Assembly: GCA_017744735.1 (NCBI GenBank)
Contig: JAGIAR010000004.1
Location: 124,001-188,000, forward strand
Direction: 5' to 3'
DNA: 64,000 bases
Source of the DNA: Novosphingobium sp.
GTDB lineage: Bacteria; Pseudomonadota; Alphaproteobacteria; Sphingomonadales; Sphingomonadaceae
Both the position numbers and the translations under genes were made by a program. The first letter of the stretch is position 1; each line of letters opens with the position of its first letter. The notes beneath the pieces are model-generated. The model was not told the DNA's origin and searched no databases. It was given only the letters and a program-made list of their open reading frames with translations. Below, piece by piece: positions 36,139 through 44,656 of this stretch.

Positions 36139-37272
36139 TTATAGTCCGTCGTCGCGGTTTTCGAACATCGCGATCATGCGCTCGGCCGGATTTTCACTGG
36201 CAAGCTTTTCGTAGAAGCCGGCGCCCTCGCCGGCAGACTGGGCGCTGCGTGCGAACATCGCTTCCTCATACTCTCCCAGCGCCCGTTCGATGTCGCTGGG
36301 GTGCGCCGCGAGGGCAAGGGCAAGTTCGGCACCGTCGAGCATGGCAAGATTGGCGCCATCGCCGTTCGGGGCCGTCACATGGGCCGCATCGCCAAGCAGC
36401 GTCACGCCCGCAACGCGTTCCCACCTGTGCTCGACCGGGAGGGCATGGAAGAGGCGCACCACCGGTGTGGTGTCGCTGTCGGTGATGAGCGCGGTCAGCT
36501 CTGGCGCCCAACCTTCGAACTCAGCCACAACCCGCTCGGTCGTCGTCGCACGATCGCCAACGTCGATCGTCGAAAACCAAGATCGGGGTTTTTCGAGCAT
36601 CACATAGGCATGGATCGTATCGCCGCGTTCGCGGTGGGCCATGATGGCCTTGCCGGAAACGGGCGTGCCCATTCCGCCTCCGCCCACGGCCCGGGCGGAG
36701 GCCGGATGCCGCGTGTCGGCTTCGAGCAGGTAGGTTTCGACGCAACCCGTCCCGGTAAATTCCGGAACGGCGCTGCTGAGCAGCGGGCGAACCTTCGACC
36801 ATGCGCCGTCCGCACCGACCAGTAAATGCGTATCGATCGTCGTCCTATCGGCGAAGGCGATCGTGTGCCGTCCTTCGGCCAGTCTGTGGACCTCGACGAC
36901 CTTCCGCCCCCATTGGACAGTACCCGCGGGAAGGGAATCGAGCAGCATCTGCCGAAGCTCTCCGCGCTGCACCTCGGGGCGGGATCCGGTGCCATCGTCC
37001 GGTTGCTCGAACAGGATCGTGCCGTCGGGCGCCAGCAGCCGAAATGCCTGCCGCCCTTCCAGGATCAGCGCCTTGAAGCCTTCGGTCAGGCCCGCCGCCG
37101 CCAACGCGACCTGTCCGTCGTGGGCGTGGATGTCCAGCATCCCGCCCTGCATCCGCTCCGCAGGGGACGCCTCGGCTTCGAAAATTCGGGAAGGGATGCC
37201 GTGCACGTGAAGAATCCGCGCGAGCACGAGGCCACCCAGGCCTGCGCCGACGATGGTAATCGGTAGCGTCAT
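36139..37272 (-). CDS. FAD-dependent monooxygenase, TetX-like
   Basis: A 377-residue class A flavoprotein monooxygenase. The FAD-binding GxGxxG motif is in IVGAGLGGLVLAR at the N-terminus. GGMLDIHAHDGQVAL near 44-58 matches the position of the GGTLDLHKGSGQ segment of Tet(X). The second FAD motif GDAAHVTAPNGDGANLAM is near 290-307. Family members hydroxylate aromatics or inactivate tetracyclines; this one is only a distant relative and its substrate is unknown. The start is ATG at 37272 (MTLPITIVG). It is divergent from a TetR gene with two operators between them, so it is the likely regulated target. Confidence 0.88.
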   Translation of the reverse strand: MTLPITIVGAGLGGLVLARILHVHGIPSRIFEAEASPAERMQGGMLDIHAHDGQVALAAAGLTEGFKALILEGRQAFRLLAPDGTILFEQPDDGTGSRPEVQRGELRQMLLDSLPAGTVQWGRKVVEVHRLAEGRHTIAFADRTTIDTHLLVGADGAWSKVRPLLSSAVPEFTGTGCVETYLLEADTRHPASARAVGGGGMGTPVSGKAIMAHRERGDTIHAYVMLEKPRSWFSTIDVGDRATTTERVVAEFEGWAPELTALITDSDTTPVVRLFHALPVEHRWERVAGVTLLGDAAHVTAPNGDGANLAMLDGAELALALAAHPSDIERALGEYEEAMFARSAQSAGEGAGFYEKLASENPAERMIAMFENRDDGL

Positions 37273-37294
37273 ATTGCGATGTCCATTCAATCAC

Positions 37295-37336
37295 TGGAAC
37301 GGTGTTCCATAAAACAGCTATTGGAACGTCGTTCCA
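37295..37336. promoter_or_regulatory. two TetR operators in the monooxygenase/tetR intergenic region
   Basis: Two 15-bp palindromes, TGGAACGGTGTTCCA (37295-37309) and TGGAACGTCGTTCCA (37322-37336), share identical arms TGGAAC/GTTCCA and are 27 bp centre to centre. The second ends 4 bases before the tetR ATG and the first begins 22 bases before the monooxygenase ATG. This arrangement lets one repressor shut both divergent genes, as in tetR/tetA systems. Confidence 0.85.
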
Positions 37337-37339
37337 GTC

Positions 37340-38029
37340 ATGTCAATGGGGCGTATGGCACGCGGCTCACCCAAGGCTGGACGGCGCGCGGAAACGCGCA
37401 CCAAGGCGCAGATTGTCGAGGCTGCAATCGCGATCCTCGATGCGGAGGGCGAAGCATCGCTGACGTTCCGCGCTCTCGCAGCACGGCTCTCGACAGGCGC
37501 CGGAGCGATCTACTGGCACGTCGCCAACAAGGATGACCTGCTCGCGGCGGCAACGGATCAAGTCGTGTCGCATGCCATGGCCACGATCGATGCGAACGCG
37601 GCAGCGGCAGAGGACGCCATTCGAGCGATTTCCCTAGCGGTCTTCGACGCTTTCGACGCGCACCCATGGATAGGTGACCAGCTTTCGCTCGCGCCCGGCC
37701 GTTCAGGCATGCTGCAGGTCTTCGAGGCGATCGGCTCCCGGTTGGAGCCACTTGGCGTCCCCCAAGGCGCACGGTTCGATGCCTGGTCGGCGCTCGTGAA
37801 CTACATCTTCGGTGTCGCCGCGCAGAATGCCGACAATGCCCGCCGGGTAACAGGGGAAATGACGCGTGAGGCCCTGCTGGAAACGATCGCCGGGAACTGG
37901 TCGCGGCTGGATGCCACCGAATATCCTTTCCTGCACGAGATCGCCGCGTGTCTCCCCGGGCTCGACGACCGGGAGCAATTCCTAGCGGGCATCAATCTGA
38001 TTTTGGGAGGAATATTTTCCGCGCTATAA
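37340..38029 (+). CDS. TetR-family transcriptional regulator
   Basis: A 229-residue repressor. The DNA-binding domain occupies about residues 15-70, with KAQIVEAAIAILDAEGEASLTFRALAARL and the recognition helix region GAGAIYWHVANKDDLLAAA. The rest is a helical ligand-binding domain resembling TetR_C. The ATG at 37340 is preceded directly by the operator and has no clear ribosome site; ATGs at 37346 and 37355 are alternatives. It probably represses itself and the divergent flavin monooxygenase until a small-molecule substrate binds. Confidence 0.9.
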   Translation: MSMGRMARGSPKAGRRAETRTKAQIVEAAIAILDAEGEASLTFRALAARLSTGAGAIYWHVANKDDLLAAATDQVVSHAMATIDANAAAAEDAIRAISLAVFDAFDAHPWIGDQLSLAPGRSGMLQVFEAIGSRLEPLGVPQGARFDAWSALVNYIFGVAAQNADNARRVTGEMTREALLETIAGNWSRLDATEYPFLHEIAACLPGLDDREQFLAGINLILGGIFSAL

Positions 38030-38107
38030 ATCAACGTGTCAGAGCTGGCGCCACAATTCATTAGCAGCAAGATCGCCTGCCGGCGATGAATACGGATCCC
38101 CGAGTGC

Positions 38108-39082
38108 ATGCCGCGCAACCGCTATTATTCCGGGCCGGAAAGCGACCACTTCGATGGGCGTTTCTTCAACACCGCTCCGCCGATCGCGGACAAGGGCTTG
38201 CGCGACATCTGGCGCTGGCGGCGCACTTCCACGCCTTCGCGCTGGCCGGACGCAGTACCCGTCGCGCCGGCGGTGCCGGAGGCGCGCTGCAAGGGCCTGC
38301 GCATCACGATCGTCGGCCATGCCTGCGTGCTGATCCAGCTCGGCGGGCTCAATCTCGTCACCGATCCCTTGTGGTCGGAGCGGGCCAGCCCGTTCTCCTT
38401 CGCGGGGCCGCGGCGCATCTGCCCGCCCGGGATCGCCTTCGACGATCTGCCGCGGATCGATGCGGTCCTGCTCAGCCACAATCACTACGACCATCTCGAC
38501 AAGGCGAGCCTGCGCCGGCTGGTCGAACGGGACGACCCGCGCATCCTCACCCCGCTCGGCAACGATACGATCGTGAAGCAGGCGGTCCCGCGCGCTCGGG
38601 TGGAGACCGGCGACTGGTGGGACGGTTTTGCGCTCGACGACGGGGTCGAAGCGACCATCGTCCCTGCACAGCACTGGTCGGCGCGCGGGCCGCGCGACCG
38701 GCGCATGGCGCTGTGGGGCGGCTTCTATGTCCGGTCCGCGCAGGGCTCGGCCTATTTCGCCGGCGATACCGGCTATGGCGACGGCAGCATCTTTCCGGCG
38801 ATCCGCGAGCGGCTCGGCACGCCCGATGCGGCGCTGCTGCCGATCGGAGCCTATGCGCCGCGCTGGTTTATGGCCGACCAGCACATCGACCCGGACGAGG
38901 CGGTGCGGATCATGCAGGCGCTCGGGGCAAGGCGCGCGATCGGAATCCACTGGGGCGTGTTCCAGCTGACCGACGAAGGTCGCGACGATCCTGCGCAATT
39001 GCTCGCCCGCGCGCTGGCCGAGCGCGGGGTGCCGCCCGAGCGCTTCGCCGCGGCCGAGTCCGGCGAAGTTTTCGACTTCTAG
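38108..39082 (+). CDS. MBL-fold hydrolase, NAPE-PLD/UlaG-like
   Basis: A 324-residue metallo-beta-lactamase-fold protein. Metal-binding HxHxDH is in LLSHNHYDHLD, further ligands are in PAQHWSARG, FAGDTGYGDG and GIHWGVF. The N-terminal FFNTAPPIADKG-like segment and overall plan match bacterial relatives of N-acyl-phosphatidylethanolamine phospholipase D. Substrate is unknown; phospholipid or lactone hydrolysis are family options. No signal peptide. Its stop overlaps the convergent aldo/keto reductase stop in the tetranucleotide CTAG. Confidence 0.85.
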   Translation: MPRNRYYSGPESDHFDGRFFNTAPPIADKGLRDIWRWRRTSTPSRWPDAVPVAPAVPEARCKGLRITIVGHACVLIQLGGLNLVTDPLWSERASPFSFAGPRRICPPGIAFDDLPRIDAVLLSHNHYDHLDKASLRRLVERDDPRILTPLGNDTIVKQAVPRARVETGDWWDGFALDDGVEATIVPAQHWSARGPRDRRMALWGGFYVRSAQGSAYFAGDTGYGDGSIFPAIRERLGTPDAALLPIGAYAPRWFMADQHIDPDEAVRIMQALGARRAIGIHWGVFQLTDEGRDDPAQLLARALAERGVPPERFAAAESGEVFDF

Positions 39083-40089
39083 CCCGCCGGAAGCGGCGCC
39101 GCAGGATCGACCAGGCCGGCCGCGCGCAGCTCGCTCCAGAAATCGCCGGGAATCTTCTCGTTCAGCGCCGCACGGTCCTCGGCGATGCGGCCGGGCCGGC
39201 TCGCGCCGGGGATCACCGCCGCGACGGCCGGGTTGGCGAGCGAGAACTGCAGCCCCGCCGCCTTCATGCTGACTCCGTGGCGGTCGGCGATCGCCTTGAT
39301 CCGCGCGACCTTGTCGAGGATCGCAGGCGTCGCCGGGGCATATTCGAAGTTCGGCCCGCCGACGAGCGCGCCCGAGCTGTAGGGCCCGCCGACCACGATT
39401 CCGATCCCGCGCTCGGCGGCGGCAGGCATCACCCGCTGGAGCGCGCGGCTGTGGTCGAGCAGCGTATAGCGGCCGGCGAGCAGCGAGGCATCGGGGTGCG
39501 CTTCCTTGAGATCGAACAGGGTTTCGATCGGCTCGCACAGGTTCACGCCGAGGCCCCAGGCCTTGATCGTGCCCTCGTCGCGCAGCCGGTCGAGCGCGCG
39601 GAACGCGCCGGTGCGCGCCTCTTCGAAGCGCGCGATCCACTGGTCGCCCCAGAAGTCGCGCGCCAGATCGTGGACGAAGACGATCTCGATGCGGTCGGTC
39701 TTGAGCCGCTGCAGGCTGCCCTCGATCGAGCGCAGCGTCGCGTCGTAGCCGTAATCGTTGACCACCTTGTTCGCACGGCCGTGGGCGAAGACGCCCGCCT
39801 TCTCGCCTTGGTCGCGCGCCGAGATATCCTCCAGCTCGTCGAGGATCACCCGGCCGACCTTAGTGCTGATAACATAGTCCCCGCGCGGCTTGCCGCTGAG
39901 CGCTTCGCCCATCCGCAGTTCGGCAAGGCCAGCGCCGTAGAAGGGCGCGTTGTCGTAATAGCGGATCCCGTCGTTCCAGGCCGCCTCGACCGTCGCCAGC
40001 GCCTCGTCCTCGGGAATGTCGCGGAACATGTTGCCCAGCGGCGCCGCGCCGAAGCCGAGTCGGTCGGTGAGCCAATCCTTCAATGCCAT
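39079..40089 (-). CDS. aldo/keto reductase
   Basis: A 336-residue (beta/alpha)8 NADPH-dependent oxidoreductase. The catalytic tetrad is visible: Asp and Tyr in YYDNAPFYGAG near 45-51, Lys in ISTKVG near 76 and His in IVFVHD near 140. The cofactor region AAVIPGASRPGRIAED is near 290. Sequence style is that of D-threo-aldose 1-dehydrogenase/L-fucose dehydrogenase AKRs. It is convergent with the MBL gene with overlapping stops. Substrate not determinable. Confidence 0.9.
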   Translation of the reverse strand: MALKDWLTDRLGFGAAPLGNMFRDIPEDEALATVEAAWNDGIRYYDNAPFYGAGLAELRMGEALSGKPRGDYVISTKVGRVILDELEDISARDQGEKAGVFAHGRANKVVNDYGYDATLRSIEGSLQRLKTDRIEIVFVHDLARDFWGDQWIARFEEARTGAFRALDRLRDEGTIKAWGLGVNLCEPIETLFDLKEAHPDASLLAGRYTLLDHSRALQRVMPAAAERGIGIVVGGPYSSGALVGGPNFEYAPATPAILDKVARIKAIADRHGVSMKAAGLQFSLANPAVAAVIPGASRPGRIAEDRAALNEKIPGDFWSELRAAGLVDPAAPLPAG

Positions 40090-40211
40090 GCTGTGTCCTT
40101 CCGCTTCGCGTCCGCGGGCGAGATAGGGATCGCGGCGGGGCGATACACCACCCCCGCTCGCATTTTTGCGCGACGGTTGCTTCCGGCGGCGCGTCGGCTA
40201 TCCCCGGCTCC

Positions 40212-40646
40212 ATGCTGCCCATCATCCGCCCCGCCGCAGAAGCGGACGTCCCTGCGCTTGCCGAGCTGATCCGGCAACTCGGTTACGACGAGACCGCCGA
40301 GGCCGTCGCCGCGCGGCTTGCGGCGCTCGAGGCTTCGGGTCAGGTCGCGCTGGTCGCCGAGCTCGACGGCCGTGCCGTCGCCTGTCTCGCGACCTCGATC
40401 ATGCCGGTGCTGCATCGGCCGAAGCCGGTCGGGCGGATGTCGATGGTGGTGGTCGAGCAGGGACTGCGCGGGCGCCGGATCGGCGAGCAGCTGGTCCGGG
40501 CGGGCGAGGCCTGGCTGAAGGATCGCGGTTGCGGGCTGATCGAAGTCACCAGCAATGTGAAGCGCACCGACGCGCATCGCTTCTACGAGCGGCTCGGCTA
40601 CGAGAAGACCTCTTGGCGCTTCGCGATCGACGGCGACGGCCGGTGA
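40212..40646 (+). CDS. GNAT-family N-acetyltransferase
   Basis: A 144-residue single-domain acetyltransferase. The acetyl-CoA pyrophosphate loop is EQGLRGRRIGEQLVRAGE near 82-99 (pattern Q-x-x-G-x-G/R), followed by the beta5-alpha4 region TSNVKRTDAHRFYERLGYEK, typical of GNATs. Substrate is unknown. The ATG is at 40212, and the stop overlaps the GTG start of the DNA-repair gene (GTGA), so the pair is translationally coupled. Confidence 0.88.
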   Translation: MLPIIRPAAEADVPALAELIRQLGYDETAEAVAARLAALEASGQVALVAELDGRAVACLATSIMPVLHRPKPVGRMSMVVVEQGLRGRRIGEQLVRAGEAWLKDRGCGLIEVTSNVKRTDAHRFYERLGYEKTSWRFAIDGDGR

Positions 40647-41335
40647 GCGATCTCGCCGGGCGCATCCGCTCCGGCCTCGCCGACATCGCCGAGCCCGCCC
40701 GCGCGCCGGCGATGCAGGCCTATATGAAATCCGCCATGCCCTATCTCGGCGTGTCGAGCGTGCCCCGGCGCAGGTTGTGCAAGGCGCTGTTCGCCGGGCT
40801 GGAATGGCCGTCGAGTGCGGCGTGGCAGGCCGAGGTGCTCGCGGTCTGGCGCGGTGCGGAATTCCGCGAGGAGCGCTATTGCGCGATCGAGCTCTGCGCC
40901 CTGCGCAGCGCGCGGAGGTTCCACAGCACGGCGGCGCTGCCGATGTACGAGGAGATGATCGTCGCGGGCGCCTGGTGGGACTATGTCGACGAGATCGCCG
41001 GCCACCGGCTGAGCGAGATCCTGCGGGCCGAGCCTGCGGCGATGAAGCGCGCGATGCTCGAATGGGCGCAGGGCGCGGATATGTGGAAGCGCCGCAGCGC
41101 GATCCTGTGCCAGCTCGACGCGAAGGGCGCGACCGACCTCGACTTCCTCTACGCCTGCATCGCGCCGTCGCTTTCCTCCAAGGAGTTCTTTCTGCGCAAG
41201 GCGATCGGCTGGGCGCTGCGGCAATATGCCCGCACCGATCCGGCGGAAGTCGCGCGCTATGTGCTTGAGCACGCGGCGCAGCTCAGCCCGCTCTCCCGGC
41301 GCGAGGCGACGAAGCACATCGCCCCGGCGGGATGA
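40643..41335 (+). CDS. DNA alkylation repair protein, AlkD-like DNA glycosylase
   Basis: A 230-residue all-helical HEAT-repeat protein of the AlkC/AlkD group, which excises N3- and N7-alkylated purines without base flipping. The AlkD signature segments are present: AWWDYVDEIAGH near 110 with the catalytic-pocket Trp and Asp, MWKRRSAILCQL near 146, and RKAIGWALRQYARTDP near 184 with the second Trp. The start is GTG at 40643, overlapping the GNAT stop. Joint expression with an acetyltransferase is unexplained. Confidence 0.88.
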   Translation: MSDLAGRIRSGLADIAEPARAPAMQAYMKSAMPYLGVSSVPRRRLCKALFAGLEWPSSAAWQAEVLAVWRGAEFREERYCAIELCALRSARRFHSTAALPMYEEMIVAGAWWDYVDEIAGHRLSEILRAEPAAMKRAMLEWAQGADMWKRRSAILCQLDAKGATDLDFLYACIAPSLSSKEFFLRKAIGWALRQYARTDPAEVARYVLEHAAQLSPLSRREATKHIAPAG

Positions 41336-41341
41336 CCCGGC

Positions 41342-42778
41342 CTATTTCGCGCCCTTGAGCCCCAGCGCGTCACGGATGACGTAGAACACGTCGGTCTGGT
41401 CGAGCAGGCCGGTGAAGTTGAGCGCGCGCGGGCCGTAGGCGGCGATCCGCAACTGCGTGCCGGTGTGGCCCATCGAGTTTTCCTCGCTGTTGCCGTAACT
41501 CACCGTCATCACCGCCCCGTCCTTGGTGGTCAGCGCCTGGGTCAGCCCGGGGGCCTTGGCGTCCGCATAGACGATCTGGCCCGCATGGGCGTGGTCGGCG
41601 GTGACGATCACCAGCGTGTGCCCGTCGCGCCGGGCGAAGGCGAGCGCGACCTGCACCGCTTCGTCCAGATCCACCGTCTCGCCGATCTGTCCGCAGGGGT
41701 TGGCGGCGTGCGATTCCTTGTCGATCGATGCACCCTCGACCTGGAGGAAGAAGCCCTTGGGCGCGGCGGCGAGCAGGTCGATCGCCTTGCCGGTCAGGGC
41801 GGCGAGGGTCGGCTGGTCGGCCGGGCGGTCGGGATTGGCCTGGCAGGTCACCGGCGGCTGGTCGAGATTGCCGTGATAGGTCGCGCGCGGGCCTTTCCAG
41901 CGCACCGCCATGTTGCCCTGCGCGAACAGGCCGAGCAGCGGGGTCTTCTGGTTGGCCGTCTTGACCGCGTCGAGCTCGGCGGCGCTGGTCGCCACGGTGA
42001 AACCGCGCGCCTTCGCCTGGTCGATCAGGCTCTGGCCCTGCCACTGGCCGGCCGCGGCGCGCTCGGCGAAGAAGCGGGCGCCGCCGCCCAGCGCGACGTC
42101 GGGCCGCGCATTCAGCAATTGCTCGGCGATCGAGCCGCGCCCGCCGTTCTCCAACGCGTCGGCGGGGCACTGCTTGCTGGTTCCCGCAGGGCCCTCGCAG
42201 CCGCGCTCGGCGACATGGGCGATCTGGGCCGCCGGGGTGGCGTCCTGGATCTCGGCGGTGGTGACGTCGCCGGTGGCGAGCCCGGCGGCGCGCGCCAGCT
42301 CGATCAGGCTGGCGTGCGGCGCGCCGTGGATATCGACCCCGATCGCGCCGTTGTAGCTTTTCACGCCGGTCGAGAAGGCGGTCGCCGAGGCGGCGGAATC
42401 GGTGACGTAGACCGGCTTGCCGGTGTCCTTGTCGAGCGAATAGTGGGTGTACTGCCCGCTCACCGGCAGGGCGTCGATGCCCTTGAAATAGCCGCCCGCG
42501 CCTTCGGCGTAGTTGCGTGCGAGGGTGATCTCGGAATCGCCCATGCCGTCGCCGATCAGCAGGATGACGTTGCGCACGGGGGTCCTGGCATCGACCGCGG
42601 CCAGCGCCGCATAGGCCGCGCTGAGATCGCCCGGCAGGCGCCGCGCGCCGTCGGGCTGGCTCGGATCGCCGGCGGCGGCGCGAACGGTCAAGGCGTCAGG
42701 ATTCCCGTCCGCAGCCTGCGCCAGCGAGGCGCAGCCGAGCAGGAGGGCGCACGACAGCGGGAGGAGCGGATGTTTCAT
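41342..42778 (-). CDS. phoA: alkaline phosphatase, PhoA-type
   Basis: A 478-residue periplasmic phosphomonoesterase. The Sec signal is [23 protein letters not shown]. The nucleophile Ser128 lies in [21 protein letters not shown], nearly the same as around Ser102 of E. coli PhoA. Metal-site segments are IGDGMGD near 75-81, [16 protein letters not shown] near 345, TADHAHAG near 392 and MGHTGTQ near 440. It is scavenging phosphate from esters outside the cell. No Pho box was recognised in the 40-base gap to the desaturase, so it may be expressed from further upstream. Confidence 0.95.
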   Translation of the reverse strand: MKHPLLPLSCALLLGCASLAQAADGNPDALTVRAAAGDPSQPDGARRLPGDLSAAYAALAAVDARTPVRNVILLIGDGMGDSEITLARNYAEGAGGYFKGIDALPVSGQYTHYSLDKDTGKPVYVTDSAASATAFSTGVKSYNGAIGVDIHGAPHASLIELARAAGLATGDVTTAEIQDATPAAQIAHVAERGCEGPAGTSKQCPADALENGGRGSIAEQLLNARPDVALGGGARFFAERAAAGQWQGQSLIDQAKARGFTVATSAAELDAVKTANQKTPLLGLFAQGNMAVRWKGPRATYHGNLDQPPVTCQANPDRPADQPTLAALTGKAIDLLAAAPKGFFLQVEGASIDKESHAANPCGQIGETVDLDEAVQVALAFARRDGHTLVIVTADHAHAGQIVYADAKAPGLTQALTTKDGAVMTVSYGNSEENSMGHTGTQLRIAAYGPRALNFTGLLDQTDVFYVIRDALGLKGAK

Positions 42779-42817
42779 GGAGAGTTCCTGTGACCGTTGG
42801 GGGAAGGCACCCCGCGC

Positions 42818-43828
42818 TTAGGAACCGGATGTGACAGTTTCTTGGCGGCCGTGCGGGATCGCGGACATTGCAGCTTGCCCCGTTGCGGCAATATCCAGCG
42901 CGCGCGGCGTGAGCGGAGTGATTGCCGAGCGCGGTGGCAGGTTGGCAGGAAGCTGGATGTTCTTCGCCAGTCCCAGCCAGGCAAGCAGACGGACGAAATC
43001 GTAACCGAGATCGATTTGTCCCGGATAGAGTCCGTGCCGGGCCGACGCCGGGAAGGCATGGTGATTGCAGTGCCAACTTTCGCCCATGGTCGGGATCGCG
43101 AGCCACGCGATGTTGTAGCCCTGCACCGCCGCGTCCTCGACGAACCAGTCCTGGTGCCCTCGGCGGTGCGCGACATGGGCGATGTACCAGTGCATCGTGA
43201 AGCAGATCGCGACCCGCACCACCACGCCCCACACGACCCATGGCCAGCCGCCGAGCCAGTAGAGCACCAGCGCCACGGGGATCTGGTGAAGCATCCATGT
43301 CCGCTGCAGGAAGATGTAGAACGGGTCGTCGCTGATCCCCGGCCCCGCGTCGAACTGCGGCGGCTTGTCGAACACCAACCGGAAGTTGAGATAATAGAAT
43401 CCGTCTGCAAGCACCGGCTTCGCGTGGCGCAGGAACCAGTGGCAATTGGCCTGCCGCTGCGCCCAATCGCGTATGTCGTGCAGGCCGACCGTCCATAGTG
43501 GGCCGCCCATGCCGACGAGCACGCCGATATACACCATCGTGTGCTCGAGCCATTTCGGGCAGTCGAATGTGTGGTGGATCAGCCGCCGGTGGAAGCCGAC
43601 CGAATGGCCGACGCACAGGGTGAAACCCGACAGCAGCAGGAACACCGCCACCGCGCTCCAGCTGAAGAACAGCGGGCCCAGCACCAGCGCAGCGAGAAGC
43701 ATGCCCATGTTCCACAGCGAACGCGGCCGGTCCCACACCAGATGCCCGGCACCCGCGTCCGCGTCTTCGAGGCCGCCGAGCGAGTTGACCTTGAAGGCCC
43801 CTTCGGCGGCTTCGCCGGCGGTGCTCAT
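42818..43828 (-). CDS. acyl-CoA/fatty acid desaturase
   Basis: A 336-residue integral-membrane di-iron desaturase. His boxes are HSVGFHRRLIHH (75-86), the variant HDIRDWAQRQANCHWFLRH (117-135) and HCNHHAFP (253-260). About four membrane helices lie between them. The second box departs from the textbook HxxHH and belongs to a subclass with HDxRDW-QRQ. The ATG overlaps the stop of the membrane-protein gene (ATGA). It is last in an ArsR-controlled operon, so membrane-lipid unsaturation here may respond to the ArsR ligand. Confidence 0.9.
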   Translation of the reverse strand: MSTAGEAAEGAFKVNSLGGLEDADAGAGHLVWDRPRSLWNMGMLLAALVLGPLFFSWSAVAVFLLLSGFTLCVGHSVGFHRRLIHHTFDCPKWLEHTMVYIGVLVGMGGPLWTVGLHDIRDWAQRQANCHWFLRHAKPVLADGFYYLNFRLVFDKPPQFDAGPGISDDPFYIFLQRTWMLHQIPVALVLYWLGGWPWVVWGVVVRVAICFTMHWYIAHVAHRRGHQDWFVEDAAVQGYNIAWLAIPTMGESWHCNHHAFPASARHGLYPGQIDLGYDFVRLLAWLGLAKNIQLPANLPPRSAITPLTPRALDIAATGQAAMSAIPHGRQETVTSGS

Positions 43829-44262
43829 TGATAAAGCCCCCGCCTGCCCGACACGATCCGTTGCGCGGCAAAGCCTGAAACTGCGCCCAGCAGCGGAAAG
43901 AGGAAGACAGCGGCGATCATCACGGCGTCGGCGTCGCGCGGGCTGTCGATGAAGAAGACGAGAACGGTCGCTACCGAGACAAGGCCCGTAATCAGCCCTG
44001 CCAGCATGGCCTTCGCTCTACCAATATGCCCGCTGAGGCCCAGCAGCAGGCCAGCCACGAAACCGACCGGCGTGGTCAGGACGCAACAGAGAAACAATCC
44101 GAACAGCAGTCCGAAAAGGCCGCCGACAAGGATCATTGCGCCGTCACCCGGCTCCACCCCTATCCAATATGCCAGCAGCCCCGCGACGGCCGCGGTCATT
44201 CCGATCAGCGATCCGACCGCTGCCATCCTGAAGATGTCGCTGGCGGAGGTCCGCTCATTCAT
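43825..44262 (-). CDS. hypothetical four-helix membrane protein
   Basis: A 145-residue protein with four Gly/Leu/Val-rich hydrophobic segments (AAVGSLIGMTAAVAGLLAYW, ILVGGLFGLLFGLFLCC, AMLAGLITGLVSVATVLVFF, AAVFLFPLLGAVSGFAA). I recognise no family. It sits between ArsR (8-base overlap) and the desaturase (4-base overlap), so the three are translated as one unit. This suggests a membrane function tied to the desaturase, perhaps transport or sensing of a lipid. Confidence 0.75.
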   Translation of the reverse strand: MNERTSASDIFRMAAVGSLIGMTAAVAGLLAYWIGVEPGDGAMILVGGLFGLLFGLFLCCVLTTPVGFVAGLLLGLSGHIGRAKAMLAGLITGLVSVATVLVFFIDSPRDADAVMIAAVFLFPLLGAVSGFAAQRIVSGRRGLYQ

Positions 44263-44581
44263 CGTCCGACCTTTCCGGCACCCCTTCGCGCGCCTTCTTC
44301 CGCTCCGCGCTCAGCTTGCGCGCTTCTGGGCAGAACGGGGTGAGGAAGGCGTAGAGGTTGTTCGCGAGATTATCGGCCGCGATCGAATAGATGATGTGCT
44401 GGCCCCGCTTCTGCTGGTGGACCAGCCCGGCATCGTGCAGCACCGAAAGATGCTTCGAGATCGACGGCATAGCCATGTCGAACTGCTCGGCGATCTCGCC
44501 CACCGTCATCGGCCCACCCGCGAGGTGGTTGAGAATGCGCCGCCGGGGCGTGGAGGCGAGAGCGCGGAAGGCCTTTTCCAT
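44255..44581 (-). CDS. ArsR-family winged-helix repressor
   Basis: A 108-residue helix-turn-helix protein: RALASTPRRRILNHLAGGPMTVGEIAEQFDMAMPSISKHLSVLHDAGLV is the DNA-binding core, followed by the beta wing KRGQHIIYSI. It lacks Cys in helix alpha3 (only one, CPEARK, near the C-terminus), so it is not a classical metal sensor. The start MEKAFRAL at 44581 lies 7 bases from a perfect 16-bp palindrome, the likely operator. It heads a three-gene operon ending in a desaturase. Confidence 0.9.
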   Translation of the reverse strand: MEKAFRALASTPRRRILNHLAGGPMTVGEIAEQFDMAMPSISKHLSVLHDAGLVHQQKRGQHIIYSIAADNLANNLYAFLTPFCPEARKLSAERKKAREGVPERSDDE

Positions 44582-44587
44582 AGATAC

Positions 44588-44603
44588 TTTCCTAATTAGG
44601 AAA
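44588..44603. promoter_or_regulatory. ArsR operator
   Basis: TTTCCTAATTAGGAAA is a perfect 16-bp palindrome 7 bases upstream of the arsR-like start codon, overlapping where the ribosome site and transcription start would be. Its AT-rich centre contrasts with the GC-rich surroundings. Autorepression of the operon is the natural reading. Confidence 0.75.
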
Positions 44604-44656
44604 ATATGAAAGGTCAAGCGACCGCGGTTAGGGGGGTTCCTTAGGACGAAGGCTGG

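Noticed and set aside
36139..37290. TTG start at 37290 for the flavin monooxygenase
   Set aside because: No ribosome site before it and the extra residues precede the Rossmann fold without need. The ATG at 37272 is preferred.
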